64,000 nucleotides of DNA from CANLBN01 sp965230205 (lineage in GTDB: Bacteria; Pseudomonadota; Gammaproteobacteria; Pseudomonadales; Cellvibrionaceae). Below, in pieces: positions 42,828-51,037 of this stretch. Each line of letters starts with the position of its first letter. Positions within the stretch are counted from its first letter, which is position 1. The stretch is from contig OZ245996.1 in NCBI GenBank assembly GCA_965230205.1, positions 3,224,001 to 3,288,000 on the forward strand. Reading direction: 5' to 3'. Made by a program: the position numbers and the translations under genes. A model generated the notes under the pieces. That model was not told the origin of the DNA and ran no database searches. It saw nothing but the letters and a program-made list of their open reading frames with translations.

Positions 42828-44444
42828 ATGAAAGACAGCTTTTATCTGATTACATTGGGGAGTCCTTCACTCTTACGAAATACAGAAGTTGTAAGACTTG
42901 CACGTAAAAAATCACTTATTTTGTTGACATATTTGGCAATGTCTAGACGTTGGTATGGTCGTGACAAGCTAGCCGCACTGTTTTGGCCGGACTCTGAACC
43001 GGAGAAGGCCAGAGTGGCACTGCGTGGTGCTTTGTCTGATTTAAATAAAGTACTGGGTAAGGGCTGGTTTGAACAAAGCGCTGATATAATCAAGCTTGCG
43101 GACACCTTTCCACTTAGTGTGGATTTATTCCATCTGCACTCACAACTGAAGAAACTCGATGAAATTTCACCTGCGGTACTTGAGCAAAGTATGAAAACCT
43201 TTCTTGATAGGGTGACATTTGAAGAATCTGACAGCCTTGACGAATGGTTACGTTTCCGGCGCGCAACGGTGCGTAATGATTTGATTGAACTGCTGGAAGC
43301 TCATTTATCGCAACAAACTTCGGTAGGTAACGCAGAAAAGCTACTTCAGCTTGCTTGTGCATTACAAGAAATTGATCCACTCAATGAAGTTGCTGTTGAT
43401 TTCTTGCTTCAGTCTGCTCTGGAACAAGGCAAACGGATCAAAGGATTACAGGTATTTGATCATTATGCCACAAGATTAGCATCGGAAATGGATTTATCTC
43501 CCTCCCCACGTCTGCTGGAATTAAGGATAAAGCTGGAACAATCTGAAGAAATACGTAAAACCGATAAAGGGGTTGCTGATAATTCAACTCTGTTAAATGG
43601 CGATATCGATTTTATTAATAATGAAGGCACCTATATCGCTGCAAAGTACCTGGATGCTGGCCACCCGATTACTATGGTCTTGGTATTTGGTTTTGTCTCA
43701 CATATTGAACGGCTACTGGAAGAGTCTAGGTTGAGGCAATTTCTATTAAACATTACCCGCTATTGTAATCTGGTTTTATTTGATAAGCGGGGAGTAGGGT
43801 TATCAGATCGCATTGGTCAACCACCTACTTTGCAGGAAACAGAGGCAGATATTCTTGCAATTATTAACCACTATCAATTAAAAAAAGTTTTGTTAGCCGG
43901 TGCGTCTGAAGGAGGGTTGTCTGCCATACATTGCGCGGCTCAAACTAATTATTCAAAATATTTACATGGGCTGCTGTTGTATGGAACCGCAGCTAAATGG
44001 GTCGCAGATGAAGATTATCAGTATGTGATTTCTGCAGATTTATATGACAAGTGGCTGGTTAACTTGGAACAAAACTGGGGGAAGCCAGTGAACCTGCAAC
44101 ATTTTGCACCTGGTACAGAAAACGATACCGCGCTGGCGTTATGGTGGGCAAAAGCCGTGCGCACTGCATCTAGCCCAAGTATGATCCGTAGAATATTACT
44201 TGCTGCAAAGCATGCTGATGTCAGGGAAAAGCTGTCTCAGATTCAAATACCGACTCTAGTAATGCATAAGCAAGGTGATCGAATGTTGCGTATTGAAAAT
44301 GGGCTATATTTGGCTCGCCACATCAAAGATGCAAAATTTGCGGAGTTAAAAGGCGATAAACACTGGCTATGGTTAGATGATACAAGCCAATATTTTTCAG
44401 AATTATCGAATTTTATATCTAGGCTGGAAGAAAAGGCTGCCTAG
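42828..44444 (+). CDS. SARP/BTAD regulator fused to an alpha/beta hydrolase
   Basis: This 538-aa protein has an N-terminal OmpR-like winged helix (LTYLAMSRRWYGRDKLAALFWPDSEPEKARVALRGALSDLNKVLG, residues 33-75) and a bacterial transcriptional activation domain (about residues 95-250, with TPR-like helices). A linker leads to a hydrolase domain from about 270 with FDKRGVGLSDR, GASEGG (Ser, about 362), an acid in HKQGD and KHWLWL. Fusions of this kind sense or bind a small molecule through a hydrolase-like domain in other regulator families. It may control the divergent hydrolase. Confidence 0.82.
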   Translation: MKDSFYLITLGSPSLLRNTEVVRLARKKSLILLTYLAMSRRWYGRDKLAALFWPDSEPEKARVALRGALSDLNKVLGKGWFEQSADIIKLADTFPLSVDLFHLHSQLKKLDEISPAVLEQSMKTFLDRVTFEESDSLDEWLRFRRATVRNDLIELLEAHLSQQTSVGNAEKLLQLACALQEIDPLNEVAVDFLLQSALEQGKRIKGLQVFDHYATRLASEMDLSPSPRLLELRIKLEQSEEIRKTDKGVADNSTLLNGDIDFINNEGTYIAAKYLDAGHPITMVLVFGFVSHIERLLEESRLRQFLLNITRYCNLVLFDKRGVGLSDRIGQPPTLQETEADILAIINHYQLKKVLLAGASEGGLSAIHCAAQTNYSKYLHGLLLYGTAAKWVADEDYQYVISADLYDKWLVNLEQNWGKPVNLQHFAPGTENDTALALWWAKAVRTASSPSMIRRILLAAKHADVREKLSQIQIPTLVMHKQGDRMLRIENGLYLARHIKDAKFAELKGDKHWLWLDDTSQYFSELSNFISRLEEKAA

Positions 44445-44616
44445 TTTTGTTTAACTTTTATAGAAACGGTTTTAATAGATTGTTTCTGCTAGTGCAAAAT
44501 AAAAATCTACTAGTTAGGGCAGGCAATACAAGGAAACGAGACCCCAAGCTCATATTTAGCTCATGAGATATTTGTTCTTTTTTATAAGCAAATCGACCAC
44601 ACATAAAACCTTCATA

Positions 44617-44946
44617 CTACCAGTTTGGCTGATTATTGACTTGCTCTAATATAGCTTTATCAAAATCCAAATCACTAATAAGGTCAGTACGTTCCGGATA
44701 ATGATTTTCGTAAACCCACCCCGAGATATTATAAAACTCTAAACCTGGGTAGCCCGCAAGTATCAAATCATAGACAACGGTAGGCTCTATATTCTTTAGT
44801 GAGTACTGGGCCATCAGCAGCCTTAAACTCTTTGATGGCGTTACTCCTTTTTTAATCGATGCCGCAAAATCGGACCTGAAGCTGTCTGGGTAAGCATTCA
44901 GCGGTGACTCTTTGTTTACATCGAACATGTCTGGCTTGATGGTCAT
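44617..44946 (-). CDS. Unrecognised protein B2 of duplicated module
   Basis: This 109-aa soluble protein has no family I recognise. It is homologous to the 107-aa protein at 46979-47302, sharing a C-terminal W-V-Y-E-N-HYPERTDL-x-SD-x-DFD block. It overlaps the end of A2 by 4 bp (ATGA), exactly as B1 does with A1, so A and B are likely made together and may form a complex such as effector and partner. Confidence 0.7.
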   Translation of the reverse strand: MTIKPDMFDVNKESPLNAYPDSFRSDFAASIKKGVTPSKSLRLLMAQYSLKNIEPTVVYDLILAGYPGLEFYNISGWVYENHYPERTDLISDLDFDKAILEQVNNQPNW

Positions 44947-45590
44947 TTTATAGCTCTATCAGAATCATGTTTAAACCAGTGTACGGCAACTTTATCCCAT
45001 TTGCCTTTAATATGTCCAATATCGATCGGCTCTACAAATTTATACCCTAGGCTTTCCATCGTTCCGTTTGAGCTTTGGCGTTCGATCTGTTCAGGTGTCT
45101 TGCCTGTTTTTATACCTAGCTGGAACCGCGTTAAATTGTCGTTGATATAGGTGTTTAAAGTGTTTTTTGTGCCGAATTTTATTTCCATTTGATGAATCAT
45201 ACGCTTGATTTCATTTTGAGCTCTAAAGCCATGCATATAGACACGAGCTGATGCATTTTGAGGGTGTTGAGTGTAGGCCCTTATATCCCAGCTTAGATAA
45301 GACCAGCCAAATCTAGTGTGTCTGTGGTTATACATCCCGTATAGATACGCGGCTTTCGTGTCTTTAAATGAAACAATATAACGCTCACCCTGTAAGGAGT
45401 TATCCTCTCTGTCAGCAGCAATAACCAATCTATTTTCATTGAGCTCTACAGCATCGAACGATACTTTAAACCAATTGCCATCACTGGGTACTTTTACAAT
45501 TTTCGTCGCTTCACCATTTTCTAGCATCTTGGCTAAAGGTTCTGCAAGTTCAGAAAAAGTTTGCTGGTTATCTTTTTTAAGTAATGCCAA
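44943..45590 (-). CDS. Unrecognised protein A2 of duplicated module (5' truncated, TTG start)
   Basis: This 215-aa paralogue of A1 (47299-47973) is alignable over its whole length (SELAEP, YINDNLTR, PEQIE, HWFKH conserved). The copy lacks the first nine codons of A1 including its ATG, with an in-frame TAG four codons upstream. The only start near the N-terminus is TTG 45590 with a weak ribosome-binding site, so it is either poorly translated or a decayed copy. Function unknown. Confidence 0.65.
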   Translation of the reverse strand: MALLKKDNQQTFSELAEPLAKMLENGEATKIVKVPSDGNWFKVSFDAVELNENRLVIAADREDNSLQGERYIVSFKDTKAAYLYGMYNHRHTRFGWSYLSWDIRAYTQHPQNASARVYMHGFRAQNEIKRMIHQMEIKFGTKNTLNTYINDNLTRFQLGIKTGKTPEQIERQSSNGTMESLGYKFVEPIDIGHIKGKWDKVAVHWFKHDSDRAIK

Positions 45591-45595
45591 CTTAT
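45487..45595 (-). repeat. 109-bp near-identical segment, copy 2
   Basis: The plus-strand segment 45487-45595 matches 47843-47951 with one base difference (ggct/gact). It encodes the N-terminal 35 codons of the A proteins, whose later regions are much more diverged at DNA level. Confidence 0.85.
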
Positions 45596-45723
45596 AAAAC
45601 TATAACCCTCATTGTCTATCTTCTATGTTGACTAGTCAGATTAAAAAGATTTGATTGCCCAAGGTAAACACACTCAAGCAATAAATAGTTAAAGGTGTGT
45701 AGATAATAAGAGAAAAACCTTCT

Positions 45724-45948
45724 CTAAAGATCTTCCAGTTGATTTGTTAATCTCTGCATACGAAAGAATGAGAGAAGCCCGCCAATACCAAGCAGGATTA
45801 TCATAAAAGCAACCAAAATCCTTTGCTGTGTATTCATATCTGATGATGTCATTACCCATCCCGTCATAGTAATCGTGATAACACCAGAAAAGAATACACA
45901 TTTTTCCAGAAAGGAAATTTGTGCTTTAACTTTATCGAGTTTTGACAT
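45724..45948 (-). CDS. Small two-TM membrane protein
   Basis: This 74-aa protein has a charged N-terminus (MSKLDKVKAQISFLEK), two membrane segments (about residues 17-34 and 44-62), and a charged tail (RLTNQLEDL). The topology resembles holins or small accessory membrane proteins, but no family is recognised. It lies between the 293-aa membrane protein and A2 on the same strand, with 41 bp to the former. Confidence 0.65.
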   Translation of the reverse strand: MSKLDKVKAQISFLEKCVFFSGVITITMTGWVMTSSDMNTQQRILVAFMIILLGIGGLLSFFRMQRLTNQLEDL

Positions 45949-45989
45949 GATTCTTTATCCTTGGCTTTTTTTATGAGTTAACTTTTCAA

Positions 45990-46871
45990 TTAAAAAATCA
46001 AAACAAAGGGTAGAGCAACAATATATATAAAAGTCACTATAACGATGGATATAGCTCCCAAACTTATAAATGGCTGATCCTCTCTGAAGAAAAAACGCTT
46101 AAGAAAAGAAAAAGCACCGTCCAATTTGCTAGCAGTCTTAAGCAGAGGCATAGATAGGATATAAAGCCATAGCCAGACCGATGTAAAAAACGTTGAGTAG
46201 AAGAAAATTCCAGGCGTTAAATGGCCGGCCTTCATGCTGGATAAACTTGCTGCATGAAAAATCACTTCAAAATATTCATCAATGACGTATGAGAATGTTC
46301 CACCACTAGAGATTGGTATAGACCAAATAAATAACCATGCAGATACTGCGAGCAGTGCAGTTAACACTATGTCAATAAAAATCCATAATGCAAACATGTT
46401 ATTCTCTTTTTTTAGGAGTTTAACAATTATCCTTGTCTGCAGGAGAGATAGGTAGTCTGGAAGGATATTAAAAACTACGGTTACTATTAGGAAAGTGTAG
46501 GCGATCTCCGAGGCGCCATCCCAGTTATTCATCTGCAGAAGTATTTGCTTAAACTCATCCGGGCGTAAACTCGCCCATATCAATGCAACAACTAAAACGC
46601 ACAAATAAGATGCCAAGCACGACCTAACAAAGCATTTTCCTGAGAAGTGTTTAGAGCCAAAGACGGAATCAAAGCTATCCGCAAATAGCTCAGATAATTT
46701 TTTTAGACTAGCCCCTGGGACAAGACCGCGTGTCCATCGCATAGCCATTTTTCTGCCTTCATCAGTAGCAGTTTTTTCCACTCGATCAAACAGCTTCCAT
46801 ATAAGCCCAGTTACAAGAAACCAAGATCCGGCCATTCCCGCGATGGTTACCCAATATGCATTAAGATCCAT
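45990..46871 (-). CDS. Unrecognised polytopic membrane protein
   Basis: This is a 293-aa protein with about six membrane segments (around residues 8-26, 83-100, 122-140, 160-185, 220-240 and 270-292) and a cytoplasmic loop KLSELFADSFDSVFGSKHFSGK. No transporter or enzyme motif is evident. It sits at the centre of the A-B ... A-B cassette; about 107 bp separate it from B1. Confidence 0.65.
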   Translation of the reverse strand: MDLNAYWVTIAGMAGSWFLVTGLIWKLFDRVEKTATDEGRKMAMRWTRGLVPGASLKKLSELFADSFDSVFGSKHFSGKCFVRSCLASYLCVLVVALIWASLRPDEFKQILLQMNNWDGASEIAYTFLIVTVVFNILPDYLSLLQTRIIVKLLKKENNMFALWIFIDIVLTALLAVSAWLFIWSIPISSGGTFSYVIDEYFEVIFHAASLSSMKAGHLTPGIFFYSTFFTSVWLWLYILSMPLLKTASKLDGAFSFLKRFFFREDQPFISLGAISIVIVTFIYIVALPFVLIF

Positions 46872-46978
46872 TTAGCAATCTCTTTATTTTTATTTATCAG
46901 CTGAATTCAAATAGAAGTGACCGGTCAAGTCAATAAGAAGTAGGGAGTATGGCGCGTAAATTATCTTAGGCTAGGCTT

Positions 46979-47302
46979 TCACCCTAACAAAGACTCTTCC
47001 ACTAGCTCTTTAATTTTCATATCAAAATCTTCATCGCTAGCTAAATCAGTTCTTTCCGGATAATGCTTCTCAAACAACCAACCCCCGACACCTTGTAAGT
47101 CAATATCTGGGTAAGCTTCTCTAAGCATATTTCTAATAACTGTTGAGTGGATATCTTTTAAATCGTGAATAGACATAACGTTACGCAAAGCACTAGATGC
47201 TGAAGAACCACTGTCAACTAATGCTTTAAACTCACTTATGATGTTCTGCGGGTAGTCTTTAGCTATTGAGTTATTAGCTACAAATAAGTCAGGCTTGTTC
47301 AT
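46979..47302 (-). CDS. Unrecognised protein B1 of duplicated module
   Basis: This 107-aa protein is homologous to B2 (44617-44946). Shared features are a Ser/Ala-rich middle and GGWLFEKHYPERTDLASDEDFD. It starts inside the A1 stop (4-bp ATGA overlap). There is no signal peptide. Function unknown; the strict pairing with A is the main clue. Confidence 0.72.
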   Translation of the reverse strand: MNKPDLFVANNSIAKDYPQNIISEFKALVDSGSSASSALRNVMSIHDLKDIHSTVIRNMLREAYPDIDLQGVGGWLFEKHYPERTDLASDEDFDMKIKELVEESLLG

Positions 47303-47973
47303 GCTTCTAGTACTCTGTCAAAGTGATGTTTGAACCAGTGTGACGTTGCATTATTCCATTCTCCTTGTGGCCGTCCTGTATCTATCAGTTCTACATGACG
47401 ATATCCTAGTCTCTCCATCATACCCCGTGACCAATTCTTTTCAATTTGCTCAGGCTTTCTCCCGCACTTGATGCCGTGTTTAACCCTCGTTAAATTATCA
47501 TTAATATACTTATTCACTATATTCGATGTTGAATATAGTTGCTCCATTTTCTTGATCATTTGCTCTATCTCTTTATGCGCACGAAAACCATGAACATAGA
47601 CTCGGGAACCATCTTTGAGGCTGTTAGCGTAGGCTCTCACGTCCCAAGTGATATAGGAGAAGCCGTAACGTCTGTGGCGAGGCTCATAGTAACCCTGAAG
47701 ATATGCTGCCCTTGTGTCCTTAAAATCAACCACATAAGCACCGTCATAAACGCCACTGTGCTCTCTTTCGGCAGTGATGACAAGCCTATCTTCAGCAACT
47801 CGTACAGCGTCAAAAGACACTTTGAACCAATTGTTATCATTAGGTACTTTTACAATTTTCGTCGCTTCACCATTTTCTAGCATCTTGACTAAAGGTTCTG
47901 CAAGTTCAGAAAAAGTTTGCTGGTTATCTTTTTTAAGTAATGCCAACTTATTAAGAATAAAGTCTTTATTCAT
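47299..47973 (-). CDS. Unrecognised protein A1 of duplicated module
   Basis: This 224-aa soluble protein has no recognised family. It has an ATG start (MNKDFILNKLALLKKDNQQTF), a mixed alpha/beta composition and repeated aromatic/basic patches (YEPRHRRYGFSYITWDVRAY; HWFKHHFDRV). It may be a nucleic-acid-binding or effector protein, but no catalytic motif is visible. It is the first gene of the cassette; the frame overlaps B1 by 4 bp. A2 is a related, truncated copy. Confidence 0.72.
   Translation of the reverse strand: MNKDFILNKLALLKKDNQQTFSELAEPLVKMLENGEATKIVKVPNDNNWFKVSFDAVRVAEDRLVITAEREHSGVYDGAYVVDFKDTRAAYLQGYYEPRHRRYGFSYITWDVRAYANSLKDGSRVYVHGFRAHKEIEQMIKKMEQLYSTSNIVNKYINDNLTRVKHGIKCGRKPEQIEKNWSRGMMERLGYRHVELIDTGRPQGEWNNATSHWFKHHFDRVLEA
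47843..47951 (-). repeat. 109-bp near-identical segment, copy 1
   Basis: This is the partner of 45487-45595, differing at one base. It covers the N-terminal codons of A1. The identity stops abruptly at both ends, which points to recent gene conversion or recent partial duplication. Confidence 0.85.
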
Positions 47974-48143
47974 ATCAGTATCCCTGTTGTTTTTATAGCT
48001 AGGAGGCTATCACAGAGATTTGAAGCATGGAGGAATTAAAAGATGACAATTTAATGGCTGAGACTTAAATCACAAAAGTGAGTGATATCCTACATACATT
48101 CAGTAGATATGGATAATAAGCAAAACTTAAAAGGAATTGCATC

Positions 48144-48350
48144 ATGAAATGGAGCTTTGTCACACCTCATATACTCACCGAATTAGACACTGGGTTCACT
48201 ATCCGGCTAATTGCCAGAACTTGGTCAAATCCTGTAGAAATTAAACCTGATAAAACTACAGTCAGCATCTATGATCAGGCCAGGTTGCTTAGATTGCAGC
48301 TTGAGTATGCGGAAATGCTGCAGTGGAACTTGTTTTCCCTAAATATTTAA
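48144..48350 (+). CDS. Small hypothetical protein
   Basis: This 68-aa protein (MKWSFVTPHILTELDTGFTIRLIARTWSNP...) is preceded by AAAAGGAATTG, a reasonable ribosome-binding site. It is soluble, with no recognised motif. It is the only plus-strand gene of the islet and is convergent with the lipoprotein gene. It may be real; no homologue can be confirmed here. Confidence 0.5.
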   Translation: MKWSFVTPHILTELDTGFTIRLIARTWSNPVEIKPDKTTVSIYDQARLLRLQLEYAEMLQWNLFSLNI

Positions 48351-48356
48351 ATCTAG

Positions 48357-48833
48357 TTAGTCACATATATTTTTTTCGGCTTGCTGTTTTGTATTTTTAA
48401 TTTCGATTAAAGCTTGATCAGCGCTCACTTCGTTATATTTATGAGGATATTTATTGCTATAAGGTCCATAGCTTACCCACTTGATATCAAATCTAACAAA
48501 ATACGTTTCTCCTGCTAAGGCATTTATGCCTATCGACGCTGGAGGCCATGAATAGTCTTCCCCCGGCCTCTTACCAGTCTTGGTGGCGATGATTGTTACC
48601 CCTGGATCTACGGAAAACCTATAATAAGATCCACCAGCCAAATCATGACAGCCAGAATTATTTACAGTAAATAAAGGAACAAGCGCAGTGCCAGAAAACT
48701 TGTTCATCCTATAAACATACAAGGTCGATTTTTCAGGGTCGTCATTACTAACATACTTAAAGCTAGGTCCGGTAGCTGTAACACACCCCGTAATACAAAC
48801 TAGTATAAAAAGGGCTAGGTATATTTTCCTCAC
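48357..48833 (-). CDS. Lipoprotein, DUF2846-like
   Basis: This 158-aa protein has a lipoprotein signal: MRKIYLALFILVCITGC, with the lipobox Cys at residue 17. The body YVSNDDPEKSTLYVYRMNKFSGTALVPLFTVN...LAGGSYYRFSVDPGVTII resembles DUF2846-type outer-membrane or periplasmic lipoproteins. It stands alone between the A-B cassette and tRNA-Pro. Confidence 0.75.
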   Translation of the reverse strand: MRKIYLALFILVCITGCVTATGPSFKYVSNDDPEKSTLYVYRMNKFSGTALVPLFTVNNSGCHDLAGGSYYRFSVDPGVTIIATKTGKRPGEDYSWPPASIGINALAGETYFVRFDIKWVSYGPYSNKYPHKYNEVSADQALIEIKNTKQQAEKNICD

Positions 48834-49064
48834 TCTTGAGTCTCCGATTAATTATTCGTTTTTTGTCTGATGGATTTTCTTTCGTTGCACCACAATCAGC
48901 GCAAGCCCAGCCGCTAGTTTGTAGTCAGTGCCACTTTTAATACTTACCACACGGGAAAATATCGGCATGAAGAGCGGGACAGAAGTATATAGGTAGGCTA
49001 TTCCAAAAAATACCAAACGAGAAATATTCTTATTTCTGTAATTGTTTGATTTTAAAAGGTTATT

Positions 49065-49141
49065 TGGTCGGAGTGGCCGGATTTGAACCGACGACCACCA
49101 CACCCCCAGTGTGGTGCGCTACCAGGCTGCGCTACACTCCG
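49065..49141 (-). tRNA. tRNA-Pro(GGG)
   Basis: The minus-strand cloverleaf has an encoded CCA (plus-strand TGG at 49065-49067). The acceptor is CGGAGTG/cactccg, the anticodon stem CCACA/TGTGG has loop CTGGGGG, and the anticodon GGG is at 49107-49105. Its 3' end faces the unrecognised islet at 44617-48833. Confidence 0.95.
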
Positions 49142-49167
49142 TTTATGCCCTAGGTAAGGGAGGCGCA

Positions 49168-49195
49168 ATCATACCGAAAGTAATCTTGTTTTCAA
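49168..49195 (-). promoter_or_regulatory. Promoter of tRNA-Pro
   Basis: Read on the minus strand: TTGAAA (49195-49190), 16-bp spacer and TATGAT (49173-49168), followed by GCGCCTCCC. Both boxes are close to the sigma70 consensus. Confidence 0.6.
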
Positions 49196-49289
49196 GGATT
49201 TTAATAATGGATAGGTAGAAAATAGCGTGCAATAAATTTGTGAATGGATTATGTTATTTGCCGATTCAGCTTTATTTTTGAGGTTTTTG

Positions 49290-50699
49290 ATGGGCAATAC
49301 AGTGACTCCAATAACATCCGAGCAGTCGGCCTTTGGAATTGCGACTCAAGTAGATAGCCTTAGAAAGGCTTTCAGTTCTGGTTGTACAAAAAGTAAAACC
49401 TGGCGTATTCAACAGCTCCAACAACTTAAAAAAATGCTGATAGAACAAGAGGCTGCTCTATTAGCAGCACTTAAGTCCGATTTAGGCAAAAGCGAACAAG
49501 AAAGTTGGGTATCGGAAGTTGGCTTTGTGCTAAGTGATTTGAATCATACGCTTAAACATCTCAATAAGTGGTCTAAACCTCGTAAAGTACCGACTCCTTT
49601 AGTAACGCAGCCAGGGCTTAGCTATCAATTGCCTGAGCCTCTAGGGACTGTTCTTATTATTGGTGCCTGGAATTATCCTATTCAGCTTGTACTGGCGCCA
49701 TTGGTAGCCGCTATTGCTGCAGGTAATTGTGCAGTGGTTAAGCCTTCAGAGCTTTCGCGGCAAACCTCTAAAGTACTAGCCGAGTTAATTCCTCAGTATC
49801 TTGATAAAGAATGCATAACGGTGATTGAGGGCGCAGTTGCAGAAACGACAGAGTTGCTGAAACAAAAGTTTGATCATATTTTTTATACCGGTGGGGAAGG
49901 CGTCGCTAAGATTGTGATGCGTGCTGCTGCCGAGCATTTAACACCAGTGACTCTTGAGTTAGGCGGTAAAAACCCTTGTATTGTCGATAGTAATACTAAT
50001 TTGGGCGTGTCTGCATCGCGTATTGTATGGAGCAAATGGATGAATGCGGGGCAAACCTGCGTTAGCCCGGATTATGTTCTGGTGGAGAAGGCGTTTGTCG
50101 ATACCTTTGTTGCAGCGTTAAAAGAAAAAATTGAATTGTTTTACACAAGTGATGCTTCAAGTAGTAATGATTTTGGTCATATTGTTAATGAGAAGCATTT
50201 TGAAAGGCTAACAGCTTACCTAGAAGGGCAAAATGTCGTTTATGGTGGTGATTCAAAGGCTGATAGCCGATATATTGCCCCTACCTTGATAATGGCTCCT
50301 GATGAGAAAAGCCTAATCATGCAAGAGGAAATCTTCGGTCCTATACTCGCTATTATTTCTGTCGATAGCATTGATGATGCTATTACATTTATCAATCGGA
50401 GACCTAAACCACTTGCTTTATATGTTTATACAAATAATAAGGGCTTTGAGCAAAAGGTTCTTGAGCAAACCAGTGCCGGCAGTGTGGGGGTTAATGACGG
50501 CATGATGTTTATGGCGAATTCTAATCTTCCTTTCGGCGGTGTTGGTAATAGTGGTATGGGGCAATATCACGGTAAATCCGGGTTTGATACTTTTAGCCAT
50601 TTAAAATCTGTTATGAAACGCAGTTTTTTATTCGATATCCCCTTACGTTACCCTCCCTTTAATCGGTTTAAATTCAATATTCTGAAAAAGCTGTTGTAA
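49290..50699 (+). CDS. Aldehyde dehydrogenase (ALDH3-like)
   Basis: This is a 469-aa protein read from ATG 49290 (MGNTVTPITSEQSAFG); an upstream in-frame ATG at 49251 is less likely. It has the ALDH motifs LIIGAWNYP, FYTGGEGVAK, TLELGGKNP with the catalytic-site Glu, and the nucleophile Cys in MNAGQTCVSPDYVLV. Length and lack of an extra N-terminal domain fit the class 3 group that oxidises aromatic or medium-chain aldehydes. The monocistronic setting gives no clue to the substrate. Confidence 0.93.
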   Translation: MGNTVTPITSEQSAFGIATQVDSLRKAFSSGCTKSKTWRIQQLQQLKKMLIEQEAALLAALKSDLGKSEQESWVSEVGFVLSDLNHTLKHLNKWSKPRKVPTPLVTQPGLSYQLPEPLGTVLIIGAWNYPIQLVLAPLVAAIAAGNCAVVKPSELSRQTSKVLAELIPQYLDKECITVIEGAVAETTELLKQKFDHIFYTGGEGVAKIVMRAAAEHLTPVTLELGGKNPCIVDSNTNLGVSASRIVWSKWMNAGQTCVSPDYVLVEKAFVDTFVAALKEKIELFYTSDASSSNDFGHIVNEKHFERLTAYLEGQNVVYGGDSKADSRYIAPTLIMAPDEKSLIMQEEIFGPILAIISVDSIDDAITFINRRPKPLALYVYTNNKGFEQKVLEQTSAGSVGVNDGMMFMANSNLPFGGVGNSGMGQYHGKSGFDTFSHLKSVMKRSFLFDIPLRYPPFNRFKFNILKKLL

Positions 50700-50833
50700 A
50701 AGCTTGTTATATGACCTCCATCGATTGATATCGTCTTTAGCTTAAGGTGTTGATTCTCAGTGCTTTAGGCTGCTCCTGCCTACTCTTTCTTCCTTTCCTC
50801 TATCTGACAAACTCTATTTTCGCCTTTGCATAT

Positions 50834-50845
50834 ATTGTCGACAAT
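50834..50845. promoter_or_regulatory. PrpR (GntR) operator 1
   Basis: ATTGTCGACAAT is a perfect palindrome of the type used by GntR-family propionate regulators. It is the first of three copies in the 320-bp gap before prpE. Confidence 0.75.
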
Positions 50846-50872
50846 CTTTTTATTAATTACTGAATATGATAA

Positions 50873-50884
50873 ATTGTCGACAAT
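50873..50884. promoter_or_regulatory. PrpR (GntR) operator 2
   Basis: A second perfect ATTGTCGACAAT, 39 bp after the first. The spacing is close to four helical turns, so two dimers could sit on one DNA face. Confidence 0.75.
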
Positions 50885-50945
50885 TAAGACTAAGGTAGAC
50901 TTAATTAATCAGATTTTATCCCTTAAAATTCTTCAATAGTTAAAT

Positions 50946-50957
50946 ATTGTCAACAAT
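50946..50957. promoter_or_regulatory. PrpR (GntR) operator 3
   Basis: ATTGTCAACAAT differs from the other two by one base and is nearest to the prpE start (about 80 bp). The remaining gap 50700-50833 holds no gene. Confidence 0.7.
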
Positions 50958-51037
50958 AATAATTTTTACACATATCTAAACATGTCTGTTATACCGCGAA
51001 TGAATGCATGTTTAGATATTAGGTGGAGGAAATCGGC

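Noticed and set aside
45689..45901. Overlapping 70-codon frame in the 74-aa membrane gene
   Set aside because: It is in another frame of the better-supported two-TM protein and has aberrant composition.
48852..49103. 83-codon minus-strand frame starting inside tRNA-Pro
   Set aside because: Its first residues are translated tRNA, no ribosome-binding site is near and no homology is seen; the hydrophobic middle could be a gene remnant but I cannot support it.
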